DNA of 64,000 nt from Rhynchospora pubera (GCA_028095005.1 CM051463.1:63898251-63962250), one strand, 5' to 3'. Numbered from the stretch's first letter, positions 11,801 to 24,643 are shown. Notes: generated by a model from the sequence alone, not told the origin. Made by a program: numbers and translations.

Positions 11801-14800
11801 AGTTGGGTATCAGTTGGATCTGTCTTTCTGATGCTGGCTTATATGCTCCGTACCACATTCAATAATAATCCCCTTTATGACTCATAACAGCAAGGAAATT
11901 AAAATATAAACATTGTTTTACTTCTGATGATAGTCAATAAAAATGAAATTAAGTCAAATAATAACACAAAAACACCCAAGGCTCTTTCATTTTAAACCTA
12001 ATTTAGTGTTAGTAAAAGCTTGGACCCAGCAAGCAAGATAATTTTCTTTGTTTAGATTCAACTTCAGCTTAAAGAAAGAAAGAAAGCACCGATAACTAGG
12101 GCAAAGTTATCAGTATTTATCAAGCTTTTAAATTTCGGCGAAAAAACACCGTTTTTTCGGAAATATCGGTATTCTCCGACTAACCGCGCGAACGTTACAA
12201 CATTAATTGACAATATGACGTAACGCGACTTTTTTGTTTTTTCGGCGATATATCGTAAAATATATTTCGTTTAGCGGAGAATTAACGAGAAAAATGCTCC
12301 AGAATCCTAGTGCCCGACCCCCACCCACTCCACTCGCCTCCCACACAAATCTTTCTCTCTCTCTCTCTCCCTCCCTCGGCCTGTCCGCCACTCCGATCTC
12401 CTCCTCCGACAAGTATTGCAGAAGAGATCGACGACCTTTCCCGCACTCTCTCTCGACGGCCTGTCCCACACAAATACCTAGTGCTCTCGATCTCCTCCTC
12501 CACTCTGATCTACTCCGCCGCTCAATCTCCTCTTCCGGCGCAGCCACTCTGTTCCTCTCTACTGGCCATGGAAGCAAGATAGGAAGAGATTGATAGCCAC
12601 GGAAGCAACGCAGGAAGAGAAAGAGGCAGTCAGTCACTTTTGGTACTTTATTTTGTTTTTTCCCTTCTTTTTCTTCTGTTTTGTTGAAGCAAAATTTTTG
12701 GATAATAGGATAAAGAGGCAGTCCAACCACCATCAACATCCTATTTAGTATCATTCAAGTGATTAAATCATAGATTATTGGATAATTGGTTGCACATGCG
12801 TGGGCGCGTGGCACATATTGATATCTCCTGATTTCTGAAACAATTTCATAGAGTATTGGATAATTGGTTTTGCACTTTTGCAATTTCATGCGTGACATAT
12901 TCCTTTCTTTTGACCTTTCATTTTGTAGTTTCATATGAGTATCAACAGGAACTAAAATTTTGTGGGCTATACAAGATATTTTTAAATGAAATTTTACAAA
13001 TTAGGAAAAGTGGTCCTAGGTATTAAATTTTGTGAGGGAACCGATTTCAAATCTCATAGTGTAATTGGCTTCATATAGGAACTCTAATTGTTCTCATTTC
13101 ACTTATACAGGGTGTCGACGCTCTAGCCAACTCCATCCAAGATGAAGAGACAAGAGTTAAGAGGCACTGCACCTCTCCCAAGCTAACAGAAAAGACCACC
13201 TTGGCAGACACACTGGCATGCACTGAAAACTTATCAGATGAAAAAGGAAGATAACATGATTTCTAAAGGGGTTGCCAAGAGCACGAACGGTTTGCTTTCT
13301 GAACTTTCTACTAAGTTCTATGCACATCGTGTCCTTGAAAGAATTAAACTACATTTGTACCAGTAATGAATCTGTGAATGACTTTTCTTCTTCTGCATTG
13401 GCATGTTTAATTGTAATATTTCAATCAAATCCAGATACTGAGAAATTAATCAACTTTACGGCCTTGTATTTAAAATGTTTATTTTATTAGTTCTTTCTTT
13501 GTATGGACTATGGAGTATTAGATTATAATCTGGATTGAGAAGTGGCTGTACAGACGCAAACAAAGGGCAGCGTAGATTATAATTAGGATTGAGAAAGATA
13601 CTGCATGGGATTGAGAAGTGGCCGTATGATTTAATTAGTTCTTTAATTTGATTCATATTATTATTATTATTATTTTTTGTTAGTACATTGAAAAAAAACA
13701 AAGCTTAAGAAGTGACTGTACAAAAATGAATATAGATGTGTTTGACATTTTTTTTTTCGAAAACTTGACAGCAGCTGTCAAGAGCGAGTGTTTGACGCAA
13801 TTGTTCATATATAGCCACCGTTTTAACACCGTTTTTTCACCGAAAAAACGCCGCACCGCTAAATCAACTCCCAACCGTCATACCGAAAAAACCGTTTTTT
13901 AAAAGCTTGGTATTTATCAAAGTATACTAGCAACATTACAACAACTAAACTGGGATTTTAGTTTACAATTGAGGTTTCATTCGCTATTGAGATAAACATT
14001 AGCTACTATTGTATGAATAAACCCCCATAAATGAAATTTTAAGGAATTACTTGTATTGTCTGAAGATGAAGATAAAAGAAAATCTGCAAATGGGCTGAAG
14101 GAGACCGAGTATACAGGTCCAGAATGCCCCTGTAAAAGGGAATATGGCCTCTTAGCCTCATCAGAAGCCAGTGAATGCATCCCTTGCATTGACCCGTTTT
14201 CTCCTTGCGGGTTAGCTGGAGATAATTAGATATGTAAAAATAATAGAAAACTACTCCCCAAAACCAGATATAAAAAAAGAAAATACCAAGTTCAGTATCT
14301 GGTCTGCAAACTCTAGTAGTATAGTAAAGGCTTAATTGAGAGTTGAACATCTAGTTCCACCAAAAATTCATCACCGCAGTTTCGAATAAATCAAGCAATA
14401 GGCATGACAATACTAGTTAAAGCATGCGCGACAAAAAATTATAACAGTGTGCTCAAACTTGCTGCATTGCAATTACTGGTTACCATCATGTCCCCTTGGA
14501 AACTATACACATACACATAGATATAAAACTGTAATTCAATACAATGATTTTATCGAGATTAAGCTAGAAGAACTAACATGCTCTACCAGGTTGGCCAATC
14601 TTTGCCATGTCCCAGATCTGTAAAATAGCAATAGAACTCAAAAGGAAGTCTCAAATATTTAAAAGAAAAACAATGAAAATAACATAAATACTTCAAAAAA
14701 GACCTTCACGGAAGAGTCAGAGAATCCACCGGCAACCAATGATCCATCATGTGATATTGTGGAACAGTTTAATCTAACAAATTTAATTGTACTATATTAG

Positions 14801-17800
14801 TTATTTTTGTCAGAAAGGGTTACATAAAAAGCTCTCGATCTTCTCATTAAAATTAAATAATTATTCAGTACCCATTGTGTGTATTAAGAAAAGTGTAGAA
14901 GCTGACAGATGGCAGTGCTAAGCTATTCAATTGCACCCGATTCCTTAAATCCTCTAAAATGGACTGCTCCACTTCAGGAGGGCTGAATTTAATCCAAACA
15001 AAAAAGTATGCTGTTAGTTATGTAAGAGAAGTGACTGAAAAATAAGAGTTGTCGATTTTTTTTTACTTAGTAAAAATGTAGAATGTTATTTGATATTAGT
15101 ACCCTCGACAAAAAATAATGTAGTATATCGCTCATAAAATCTCTCCATTAAGATGTATACAACAACAGCAACAACTAAGCCTTTTGTCCCAAGCAAGTTG
15201 GGGTGGGCTAGAAAAGAAACCCAACAAGAGAACACATCCAAGAACAAAACAAAGCATGAAAATAGATTTATATTACTGCATTGTTGTGAATTAAAAAGCC
15301 GTGAAGGCATACATATATATAGGCTAAAACTACAATACATGATAATTTAGGAAACAAATAATCCTATGGATCTCAGAACAGAATAAAAAAGAGATAATAA
15401 CAAACTATATTTATTAAGACTGTGATATTTTGTAACAGTATGCGGCTTTAAGATATCAGAATAACATGCAAAGCTTGAGGTTATGAATATCCACACTTAA
15501 CATATATCATATATATATATATAAAAAAAAAAGATTACTATGTTCTCAGATATTACTTGTATAGCGTATTTACCCACACCTAAACCCTTCCTCTGCATAC
15601 TTTTCAATATAATCTTTAGGCTAAATTCATTGCAAAGTTAAGCTGATTGCTAAGGAACAACAAAAAAGAGTAAAGAACATACAACTGAGGTAGAGTAAGC
15701 TCAGGTTTGACACGTGGTGGCACGGAAACCATGCTACTCTCTGATCGTATCGTCTTTCCTGTTGCACCAACCACCTTATCTTTTTTCTTTTTGTTATTAA
15801 CAGCTGTGCTGTGCTTATTTCCATCAGTCTTTTTCTGATATCCATGTAATCAACATAAAATGTCAAACAAATAAGGCACATTTGCAACATTCTGGACACA
15901 AAATATTTTTTGCATATGCACAAAGTAATTTCTACCATTCAGTGGTTCCACAAACTCTGTATTCAAAAGTAAATTTCCAAGGAACGAAAACATTGGCCTG
16001 ATTAAGATTTGATGTAGGCTATGGAAAAAATAGCCATGTTTTACACACGATAAAAATAATCAAGAATAACACAATATGCCATTCCAATTACAATAAGCTA
16101 ACTACTAGGAGTTATTGAAATAGCGATGACAAAACGGTTGGTAAAAGTTCAAGAATGACAAATATCCGCTGTTACCAGCAACAAAAAATTAGTCCAGCAT
16201 TTTCAAAAGATAAAGAGCACCAATCTTGCTACAACAAAATTTCAAAAGAAAATATTTTTTTAAGACTGAAAAATTAAAACTACCTTATTATTGTCTTCAG
16301 TATCAGCCTCCTTGTTACCATCAACTTCAGTTTTATCAGATTCAGATAGAGTCTTCTCCATCCTTTCTTCAACTGAATCTTCAAGCAACTAGTACAATAA
16401 ACAAACAAAATAAATAAAAGAGCAATTTGTTCGTTTAGAAACTAGAATATAGATAAAACCTACCCCCCAGTGTAACTCTTTCTGATTTATCTCCCTTGCT
16501 AGGTCTTGACTTGTTCCAATTAGAGATACTGCTTCTGAATCATCAGACATTGAGGCAGGCTGACCCGGATATACTGTCAAGTTTACAAAATCAGAGTCAT
16601 AAACAGAAAATGAATAAAACCAATTCACCAGCAAAAAGTATAGGACACACCTTCAAAGTTGATATGCTCGTTAATAACCCCGAGCATCGCAAGAGATTGT
16701 GTTTTGTGAAGATATTGAACAAGGAGTTCATATGAATACTACAAAATAGTAAAGGAAATGTATAAAGAAACTGAAGACCAAGTTCTGTATACTGTTTAAT
16801 CATCAAAAGTAAAGGCATTTAACGCTGTACCTGACATAACCTGATTTTAACTTTGTTTTGCCTCCAAAGGCGTGCCAACTCCATCTCCTGTACATGTTCA
16901 AAAGGCCAATCAAAATGTTAGTGCAAAAAAAAAAAAAAAAAACAGAAGAAAAACATAATAAGGACATGTAAGTTGATGTGACCTCTAAATGTGATGGAGA
17001 AAGGATTCCTTCTAGTTTTTGGAGGTCTCTCAAATGCATCATCTCATGATCTTCGCGAAATGTTTGAAAAAATGTTCTAGCTGAATCATTTTATATATTA
17101 AGAATTATCAGTTTAATAAAGTAAATTTCAGAAAACATGTTTCTGTCTGTACTTGTGATATGAGAAATTCAATTAAGTGATATTAGAAACATGAAATTTG
17201 TCACTAGCAAAAGATCTCAAGAAGAGAATTCCCACATTGTTAATATCTGATTTGACAAACAGCTACTTTGAGAAATAATATACCTTCTTGCATATGGCCT
17301 TGGGCAACTAAATCCATGAAGCAGTGAATAAAAACAGGATAAAGCACACGAAGTAGTTCATGCTGCATAATAATTCAGGAAGATACAAGAAAAATGCTGT
17401 CAACAGTATAAGATTTGTAACAGGGTGAGTAAGAAAAACTGAGCATCAATATGACATAAACTATAGAGTGAATAAGAATGTGTACCCTATAAGAATCAAG
17501 CGAATTATACGCCCAAGATCTAAGTTTACCATATCCATCATAATATTTAGCTGCGTCACTCTCAGACCTGGTTACACAAACAAAAACAGATATACAATAT
17601 GAAATGCACATGTAGAGCAATTGCCATTTCAAATCCAATGTACTAAATTTGAATTTCAAGTACTTCTGTGCCATCAAAATTTGATTCCTCTATTATTATT
17701 AATACTCATGTATACTAGTCCTAGAGGACCTATACAGCATCAGTAAAAAGACATATCCGTCAGTAATTATGCAGTATAATTGTTTCCTCCTTAATATGAA

Positions 17801-18081
17801 GTGGACAATAATTTAACTAACCACACCAGGCAGTGTAGGTATAAAAATGTGCAAATTTTGATATTGACAATACTAGAAATTGGCAACTGTAGGGTTTCTT
17901 AAAAGGGGGAGGTAGAGGCCTACAAATCCAAATTTCCAACAGGGTAGTGAATAAAGTACCTAGAGAGGGATGATGCATCTGAGGAGAGTCGAGTCTGCTC
18001 CTCTTGAAGAGCAATCTCAGTGAGCCTGAACCCTTTCTTTCTCAGGTAAACGAACACTGCCTTCTCCACCTCCTCTTCCAT
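8811..18081 (-). CDS. TAF5: TAF5, WD40 subunit of transcription factor TFIID (19 exons)
   Basis: Encodes the WD40-repeat TATA-binding-protein-associated factor 5, a nuclear scaffold subunit of TFIID in RNA polymerase II preinitiation complexes. Exons, in transcription order: 18081-17960, 17567-17486, 17362-17284, 17080-16983, 16887-16831, 16738-16651, 16573-16464, 16388-16284, 15834-15683, 14982-14872, 14773-14704, 14617-14587, 14215-14051, 11724-11648, 10925-10809, 10478-10213, 9537-9442, 9032-8957, 8864-8811. They join in frame to 651 residues with TAA at 8813-8811, close to the plant family length (about 670). A LisH motif lies near residues 5-37 and the TAF5 NTD2 helical domain near 52-175. 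A Lys/Glu/Ser-rich linker follows to about 290. WD repeats run from about 320 to the C-terminus, with repeated GH...(V/I)(R/K)LWD signatures, including TVRLWD and VKLWD. The start is the first ATG, just before the LisH motif, and is preceded by a GC-rich leader. All introns are GT-AG. Intron 13 is about 2.3 kb because of a transposon. Confidence 0.95.
9541..9610 (-). mobile_element. SINE 3'-tail-like fragment (CAA/TTG tail) in TAF5 intron 16
   Basis: A (CAA)n-like stretch followed by GTTCCAAACAAGTTGAGGTAG. In complement this ends in TTGTTG repeats, a widespread plant motif I associate with the 3' end of Au-type SINEs. No upstream A/B-box body is recognisable, so only a short 3' piece is supported. 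Confidence 0.45.
10092..10107. repeat. C homopolymer (16) in TAF5 intron 16
   Basis: Uninterrupted C-run between exons 16 and 17; length may be unreliable in the assembly. Confidence 0.8.
11163..11483. mobile_element. Degenerate palindromic MITE in TAF5 intron 14
   Basis: The outer ends are inverted (AATGCAACACAATGCA on the left; the right end has TGCATTGCATTGTATT). Inner arms carry GTAGGACACC / GGTGTCCTAC and an inverted pair built on GAGATC(A/T)TG. The layout and spacing match the other long palindromes in this window, but divergence is high. Confidence 0.5.
12122..13909. mobile_element. Mutator-like element in TAF5 intron 13, possible Pack-MULE
   Basis: The ends are inverted: AAGCTTTTAAATTTCGGCG on the left, and the complement of the right end reads CAAGCTTTTAAAAAACGG. 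Both subterminal regions are rich in CGGTTTTTTCGG-type strings. A 9-bp direct repeat, GTATTTATC, flanks the element at 12113-12121 and 13910-13918; 9-bp target duplications are typical of Mutator superfamily insertions. No transposase reading frame is visible, so it is non-autonomous. The interior at about 12300-12600 is CT/GC-rich and unlike the surrounding intron, as expected if gene-derived DNA was captured, but I recognise no source gene. Confidence 0.75.
15150..15225 (-). mobile_element. SINE 3'-tail-like fragment in TAF5 intron 9
   Basis: Same arrangement as the fragment near 9541: a CAA-rich stretch, then CTTTTGTCCCAAGCAAGTTG and GGGGTGGGCTAG. In complement it is a conserved SINE-like 3' domain with a TTG tail. 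Two independent copies sit in introns of the same gene. Confidence 0.45.
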
Positions 18082-18260
18082 TACCAATTCACAGGATCAA
18101 ATCCACCAACAGAAGGGTCTAAAGAACGAAAAGAAGCACACGGTTAGCTAGGAGGCGGGGCGAGGCGGGGTCGGGGTCGGGGTCCGGAGAGAGCGAAAAA
18201 GAGTAGAGAGTTTTTTATTTTTCGGATTTGGAAGGGAAAGCGTCGCTGAAAAGGTCAAGA
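18082..18260 (-). promoter_or_regulatory. TAF5 5' leader / proximal promoter region
   Basis: About 180 bp directly upstream of the TAF5 ATG. It contains a GC-rich stretch with repeated GGGGTC/GGCGGGG units (about 18150-18190) in otherwise AT-rich DNA, then an A/T-rich stretch. I see no convincing TATA box in minus orientation, which would suit a TATA-less housekeeping promoter. The transcription start cannot be placed from sequence alone. Confidence 0.4.
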
Positions 18261-21200
18261 GGTCGGTTTCAAAGGCTAAACCGGCCGGTTCAATACGGTT
18301 TTTAGCAACACTGGACCACTTTTGTCTTGTCTACCTTCTTAAACCGGCCGGTCCAATACAATTTTTTAAAAAACACACTGGTGAAAATTGAACCAAACTA
18401 ATACTAGATTTTCTTTATTTTAAAACAGTTCCGCAAAGTAAATCAGTTCAATATGTTCATATGATATATAAATTTTGAAGTCTATTCAATGAGTCAATGA
18501 GCGCAATCTATTTAAACTTTCTATACATTTTATTTATTTATTCATTAACTAAAATGAAGATGTTGCTTAGGATTTTGATTTTTGACTTTAATGTCAATCA
18601 TTGAAAAACTTAAAATACTCAATCCAGCTTGTTTCTATGTTATGATTCGAGTGTTAAATGTTGATTTTGTCTTTACATTTGAGCGAGCCCGAATTCTTGC
18701 AAATCAGACTCAAGCTCAAATTAAAGGTTCGAACTTGTATAGTTTTGATTTAGGTCGATTCGATAAAATTTCAATCCAAACCTAAACTGAGTTCTCTCTT
18801 TTGAGTTTTTACTAATTAGTACGATGAGAAACATCTCTACAAGGCCATTTTTTTTACAAATATATAAGCCCAAATATTATGTTTTCTAACACGGTGAAAA
18901 AACAGCCCAAAATGTTTATAAATGATGAGAATATTGTTGGGCTAGGCTTTGGTGGGCTCAGTATTTAATTTTTTATCGGATGTCTCCGTAGTCCGTAGAG
19001 CTCAGAATTTATATTTTTAAAAATTTTTGGTGTTTTATTATTATTTTTTTGAAATAATTTTGGTGTTTTATTTTAGTTGCATGGCTTCAATAATTAACCT
19101 TTGAAAGATTATTATGAACCATGAATTTATTTATTTATTATTTTTTTTTTTTGAGAAATGGACTCTCTAACAAAATATCAAGTTTACAAAAATTAAGGTC
19201 ACGCCAAAGATTACCGGCAATACTCCCTACTCCCTAGTGGAGACTTCTACGATATCATATGATCATATCACAAAACAAATCTAAAAAAGATCCAAAATTC
19301 AGGGTTGATATCAAAAAGTGTGAGACACACAACTAAACCACAGAAATACTCTAAGCATCTCCTGTAGCTCCTGAAGAAGCTCGATGAAAATCAATCTCCA
19401 TTCCAATGATAGCAAAAATTCAAAATAATTTAAAAAAACTGGAAACAAAGGCACATAAAAAAACAGTAGTAACTCCACTAGACTCATAAAATTCTATTAT
19501 TTCGTTCTTTCCAAAAAAAAAAACCCACATAAAAGCTGCAAAAAAGTTAGCACATGTATCCTAGAAATCTTTGATAATCAAAGGATCCTAGACCAATTCT
19601 GTTTAATTAAAAGAGGTCCCCTATACCTTAAATCTTGTTTGTTACAATGATTAAGCAAAGTCCAAAAAAGTTAAGCAAAGTCCAAAAAAGTGAAGTAAAA
19701 TGGCAATTTAGAAACAGATGATCGATTGATTCATTAAAATCACATAACACGCATCCTAATCACCTACACATCCCCTATGTGCTAAATTATTTCTAGTCAG
19801 GATCCTATCATGAATAGTAAACCAGCAGAAATTTTTATTTTCAGAGGAATTTTTAATTCCAAAGATGTTTTGCTATATAGTCAGCAATTTAAATCGACAA
19901 AATTATATTTGTAGCCTCTAAGAATTTCCAATTAAATATTTATTCTTTTAATTTTAAAATTTGAATAATCATACTAAATTATTTTAATTCGAATATTTGC
20001 TTATTTGTTGCTGATAAACATCTATTTGATAAATTTTCAACATAATCTTCCTTTATGCATGTTCGCCAGTCCTTTAATATTTTCTCTCTGAACTTTCAAA
20101 AATGGATGGAAGTTAATTATTAGAACTATATTTGAAGAATTCTTACAGAATGAAGCAAACTTATTTTATTTTTAATAATTTCGGTTTTAAATAAAATAAT
20201 TTCCGTTTGTTATTTAAAACAATCTCGTCCATGAAAATCACTCTCCGTATTCCTAAGAAAAAGAAAAAAAAAATCAAATCTCGTTAAATAGTAAAAGTCA
20301 GCAAGTCACGCAAGTGGGTTGGCGATAGTCAGGCGCCGACCTCTCAAGTCATATTAAAAAAATAAATAAAACAGAGCTAGCCTACACATGAGGAAGGATT
20401 AGGAAGGTCCAAAATCAATGAGGTCATGGATTGCATGTTTTCCTTCTTTTTTTTTTTCCCCCCCCCCTCCCTTGTGGTTGGAGTACAAATTTTTCTGAAC
20501 ACAGTTTCACTCCGTTTTGTTATTTCTTGTTTTTGAAGTCCAAGGAAGGAAAGAATGATGGTTCCACATGCGTGCAAGTGCAATAGATTAGCTGTTTCCT
20601 TGCTAGGCTTTTGACTTCAACTTCTTGAATTCAAGCCTCCGTGACCCCACGGTCTCGTTTTCTGTCGCATCTTCTCCGTTTCGATCAAACGGAGAGATCT
20701 CTTTTCTTTCCTTCATCCACCTAATTTGGATCCGAGGTCAATGATTGGATTATCCAACACAAATACAAAATAAATTGCACTTCAATAATATATTGATTAA
20801 TCACCTAAGATATCCCAAGCTTGAACCAATGAACCAGACAAACAAATTGCATTAATAATTTAATGTTTTAAAATCTTTACAACTAATAATTTAAAACTCA
20901 CAATTATGATTATTAATTTGTTTTTCTTCATGGCCGAGATATTCATATTAAATTGAATCGTTCTATTAGCTCATTATATAAAAGATCAAAATGCTACACA
21001 ATAAATGTTAAATAAATTAATTCTAGTGCATTTTTTAACATAAATTAATCTTGCACAGAACTGACACAATAATTGCTTGAATATAATTTGATGTACTCTT
21101 TTCAAAGAAATATTAAATTAATAACTTTTTTCTGAACATAGATTTTAATTTGTTAATACAAGGTAGATGTGGGTAATCTGAGACAGTAAGGTCCTCATAG

Positions 21201-22316
21201 ATGCATCAATATCATTTCCACCAACCCCCCCCCCCCCCCCCGGTGCGCACACACGATATATACACACAAATTGAACGGATTAGACTTCTATATCAACCTC
21301 CAAAAAAATTAATTTAAAAATGAATCTTATAAGAAGGAGATGGAAGTTAAAAAAATTTAAAAATACTCAGACATGCTTCGTTGGAAGGTATTTTTCTCGT
21401 GAAAAGGAAAAAGAAAACCAAAACTATTCAATCTTTTATCACAAGGAGAATCATCATACATCAATTTAAAGTTTTAAATATAATTTTTATTCACGATTAT
21501 GTGCATTATGGTTCTTACAATGTATTTTTTTTATTTACTTTAAATTAAATTCATTTAGCTGAGAAGATATTTTGCTTATTAAAAAGTAGGCAAATTATAC
21601 TGTGGATTAAATTTCGTAAGCAACAACCTCGCTTAAATCCAAATAGTTAATTTAAAATTATGAATCGAGAAGAATGATCAGGATTTAATTCAGATTTAAA
21701 AAATATATCAATCATACAATTACCCTAGGTATTGTCTGATAAGGGAAAAAAAATTGCGACACGTCAATCTTAAACATGTCATTACAACACTATTATATTA
21801 ATTCGATATTAATTATGCCATCGTAAAGTGGCACGAAACAAACTGTTGAAATATGAACTCGTCAAATAAATTATGCAATATCAATTTTGATACACTTTTA
21901 TCTCACTAACATTCTCCCAACTCAAGTTACACGTGGAACTATATATAGCTAGTTCAACGCGTCTTCCCCTTTGGCACTGACCGGTCAACCACGAATCAGC
22001 TAACGAAACAAACACAAATTAAGATGCGAACCAGACACTGCGCCGAACCGGATTTTGAAAATCGTTCTGGTCGATCTGTCCCAAGTAGAGTGAGAACTGA
22101 GAACATTTCCCTTCGGAGAAATTCATACAAGCCACGTCATATTTTGCGTATATGAAATGGGAAGATTGTGCGCACCGCCTAGCTAGCTAGCTAGTAGTTA
22201 GTAGCCTAGTAGATCTAACTGCCGCCGGATATAAAGATGTAAAGATAGGCATGTAGTATTTCCCTGTTTTTTTTTTTTTTGTCTCTTTTTGAAAATTTTT
22301 GGCTACTAGCTAGCTA
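18261..22316. other. Intergenic DNA with a LINE remnant and a C-tract
   Basis: Apart from the LINE relic near 19150-19870, it holds a pair of AAACCGGCCGGT(T/C)CAATAC strings (near 18280 and 18340), a 17-base C run at 21225-21241 and AGCTAGCTAGCTAG at about 22180. No gene supported. Confidence 0.5.
19560..19870 (-). pseudogene. LINE remnant: reverse-transcriptase zinc-binding (zf-RVT) region
   Basis: Read on the minus strand with frameshifts, the translation shows FTIHDRILTRNNLAHRG, then a Cys-containing stretch and DHLFLNCHF. That is the usual order of the zf-RVT domain at the C-terminus of plant L1 LINE ORF2. Stops and frameshifts are present, so this is an old fragment. DNA to its left, to about 19150, may be the 3' part of the same element. 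Confidence 0.6.
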
Positions 22317-22321
22317 GATAG

Positions 22322-22520
22322 TGTTAGGGTTTTAGCATTTGGAAGAAACACAAAAGAAGAGAGAAAATTGGGTCTAAAAGTGGTTTTTGTTTATTATTAT
22401 CTCTCTTACATTGTATCTTACAGAACAAGACTAAATAAGGTTACAACTTTGCATATCTAACCCTATACAAGATACAAATAACTAAAAGGTCCTACAGGTG
22501 AGATGAGACATATCCTAACA
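22322..22520 (-). repeat. LTR (3' LTR in element orientation)
   Basis: Left-hand copy of the 199-bp terminal repeat. It differs visibly from the other at AAAATTGGG versus AAAGTTGGG and GAGACATATCC versus GAGAGATATCC. Confidence 0.88.
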
Positions 22521-24444
22521 ATCTTCACCTTAGATCGAAATCTCACCTAAACCACAAACAAAAATACCCAATATATATATATATATATATGCTCTCAAAC
22601 CACAAGCCAAGTCTTCAAACCGAAGCAAACTCCACCTTCTTCATGGCTGTCTTGACATCCATCTCACACAACTCAAAGTGAGAAATTTGGAGCTCCAGGA
22701 ACTTGACACCACAACCAATGCACCTTCATGTATGAAGTGCATCAACGAGAAAAGATTCTCCGTATGATAGACTCAAATTTTCCATAACTAAAGTGTACAC
22801 AAAATGGGATTCTCAAGCACCCACAACGCCAAATACATGGCCCAGATACACTTTGGGGACATATACTCAATGAAAGATATTTGCGAAGACAACAGCATTT
22901 GCATCTAAATTCTTCGCCAACTTGAATATCAAAGAGCAACAACGAGCCTCCTCATAATGGTGTCCAAATTCCATAACACAATACTCCATTCCACAATCGA
23001 TTCCCAGCCTACATGGTGGTAAATACTTGGCATAACATCAATAACAGAGAGCACATACCAGGAGTGTTTCTCTTCAAAGGCATACTTAGATGTTCTTGCA
23101 ATCCAAAGTTGTGTTCATGCGAGAATATGAGTCCGAAACGACGAACTCCACCTCCAGTGAGACATTCTGACTATCGATCACTGCGAGCTTCATCCTTAAC
23201 TTAAAGGTTCACAAGCTTCTTGCTTTGCCTGAGCCGCTACACGGCCTCATCCGACCCATCTTGGCCGGGATCACCTCGAAGGCTTCATGATCGATCTCTA
23301 GCTCCTCATCTGGCCCGAGCCTATGCTCTGCCACATCCGACTCATCCTAGCCGGGATCAACAAAAGGGCTATATGCTCAACACAAATGTCTCTAACTCAA
23401 GCTGCACGGCTTTTCGCTCGCCTTAACAGAACTCCACCTACTTTGGAACCATCATGAACTCAAATACCTTTATCAATGTGGTAGTCCATTTGACACCTCA
23501 ATGACTCCACTTTTCACTCCAAGAAAACCATAACCCAACAAAAAAATTTCTTCCATTATTCATCCCATTAATTTATATTTGTTGCCTCAAACTCAATTTA
23601 TCCAATGCCGCAACACCATACAATTAGACACCAAATACCATCTCCAAATTATTTGATGCCTCAAGCTGTCAAAAAATTAATTCTCACCACAATGGATCTG
23701 AACTACATAATCACATCACATTCTTCAACCTAAAGAGCATTAGACTATACCAGTCTACATACGTGGCTCACAACCCGAACATTAGACTACATTGGTCTAC
23801 ACGCATGGCTCACAAACAGATCTGATGCAAACAACAATATGCAGCTCATGTCACCTTAAAGTGGTGCAAAATGACAACTTACTGGACCTCATTTGTCAAA
23901 TCACAAAATTACATATGCACAAATTAATTTGATCAAGACAAGTAGACAGAACTTGCTTTTCTGGAGCCAACAATGCACGTGCTAAGTTTTGATTAAACTT
24001 TTATCAATCTATTTCGGTGACCTTAAGTCCAAATTGGAGACACCAATCGGAACAAGGAAGCAGCACATCAAATTCAAATGAAGTTTCGGCTCACCAATAA
24101 TTAATTCATGCACCAATTAATTTTCACGAGATCCACCTGAACGCGGCTCGCCAGATCGGAAGAAAAAATTCGGCAAACGAACCAGAACCAGCACAAAAGG
24201 ATCTAAGCCACCTGAACGCGGCTCGCAAGCGACAACACTAGAACGCCGCTTCTCCACGCAGAAGCACCGACACCAGCCCGGTGCTCAGTGCCGATCTGAA
24301 CAAAACCCTAAAAAAAAATCGCACGATCCATGCGCGACAAAGCTCACAGCGGAAGTTAAGGCGTCTCAGGACGCATGCCCGCCGCCACCGCATCTCAAGG
24401 CCCGAAGGCCGGCGATGACGGCGGATCTGGGCTCTGATACCAGT

Positions 24445-24643
24445 TGTTAGGGTTTTAGCATTTGGAAGAAACACAAAAGAAGAGAGAAAGTTGGGTCTAA
24501 AAGTGGTTTTTGTTTATTATTATCTCTCTTACATTGTATCTTACAGAACAAGACTAAATAAGGTTACAACTTTGCATATCTAACCCTATACAAGATACAA
24601 ATAACTAAAAGGTCCTACAGGTGAGATGAGAGATATCCTAACA
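24445..24643 (-). repeat. LTR (5' LTR in element orientation)
   Basis: Right-hand copy of the 199-bp terminal repeat, adjacent to the primer-binding site at about 24431-24442. Confidence 0.88.

Larger units (their letters stand above)
22322..24643 (-). mobile_element. Non-autonomous Copia-type LTR retrotransposon
   Basis: Two 199-bp LTRs (22322-22520 and 24445-24643), each TGTTAG...CTAACA, with only two differences that I could see. GATAG is duplicated at 22317-22321 and 24644-24648. Beside the right LTR, GCTCTGATACCA is the complement of TGGTATCAGAGC, the initiator-Met tRNA primer-binding site usual in Copia elements, so the element points leftward. Beside the left LTR, the complement CTAAGGTGAAGAT is a plausible polypurine tract. 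The 1.9-kb interior shows no gag, integrase or reverse-transcriptase motifs in any frame, so it must depend on other elements for movement. Confidence 0.88.

Noticed and set aside
12203..12754. 183-residue open frame (minus) and two overlapping plus-strand frames
   Set aside because: They lie in the CT-rich interior of the Mutator-like element, have low-complexity Arg/Glu or Ser/Pro composition and no family signature.
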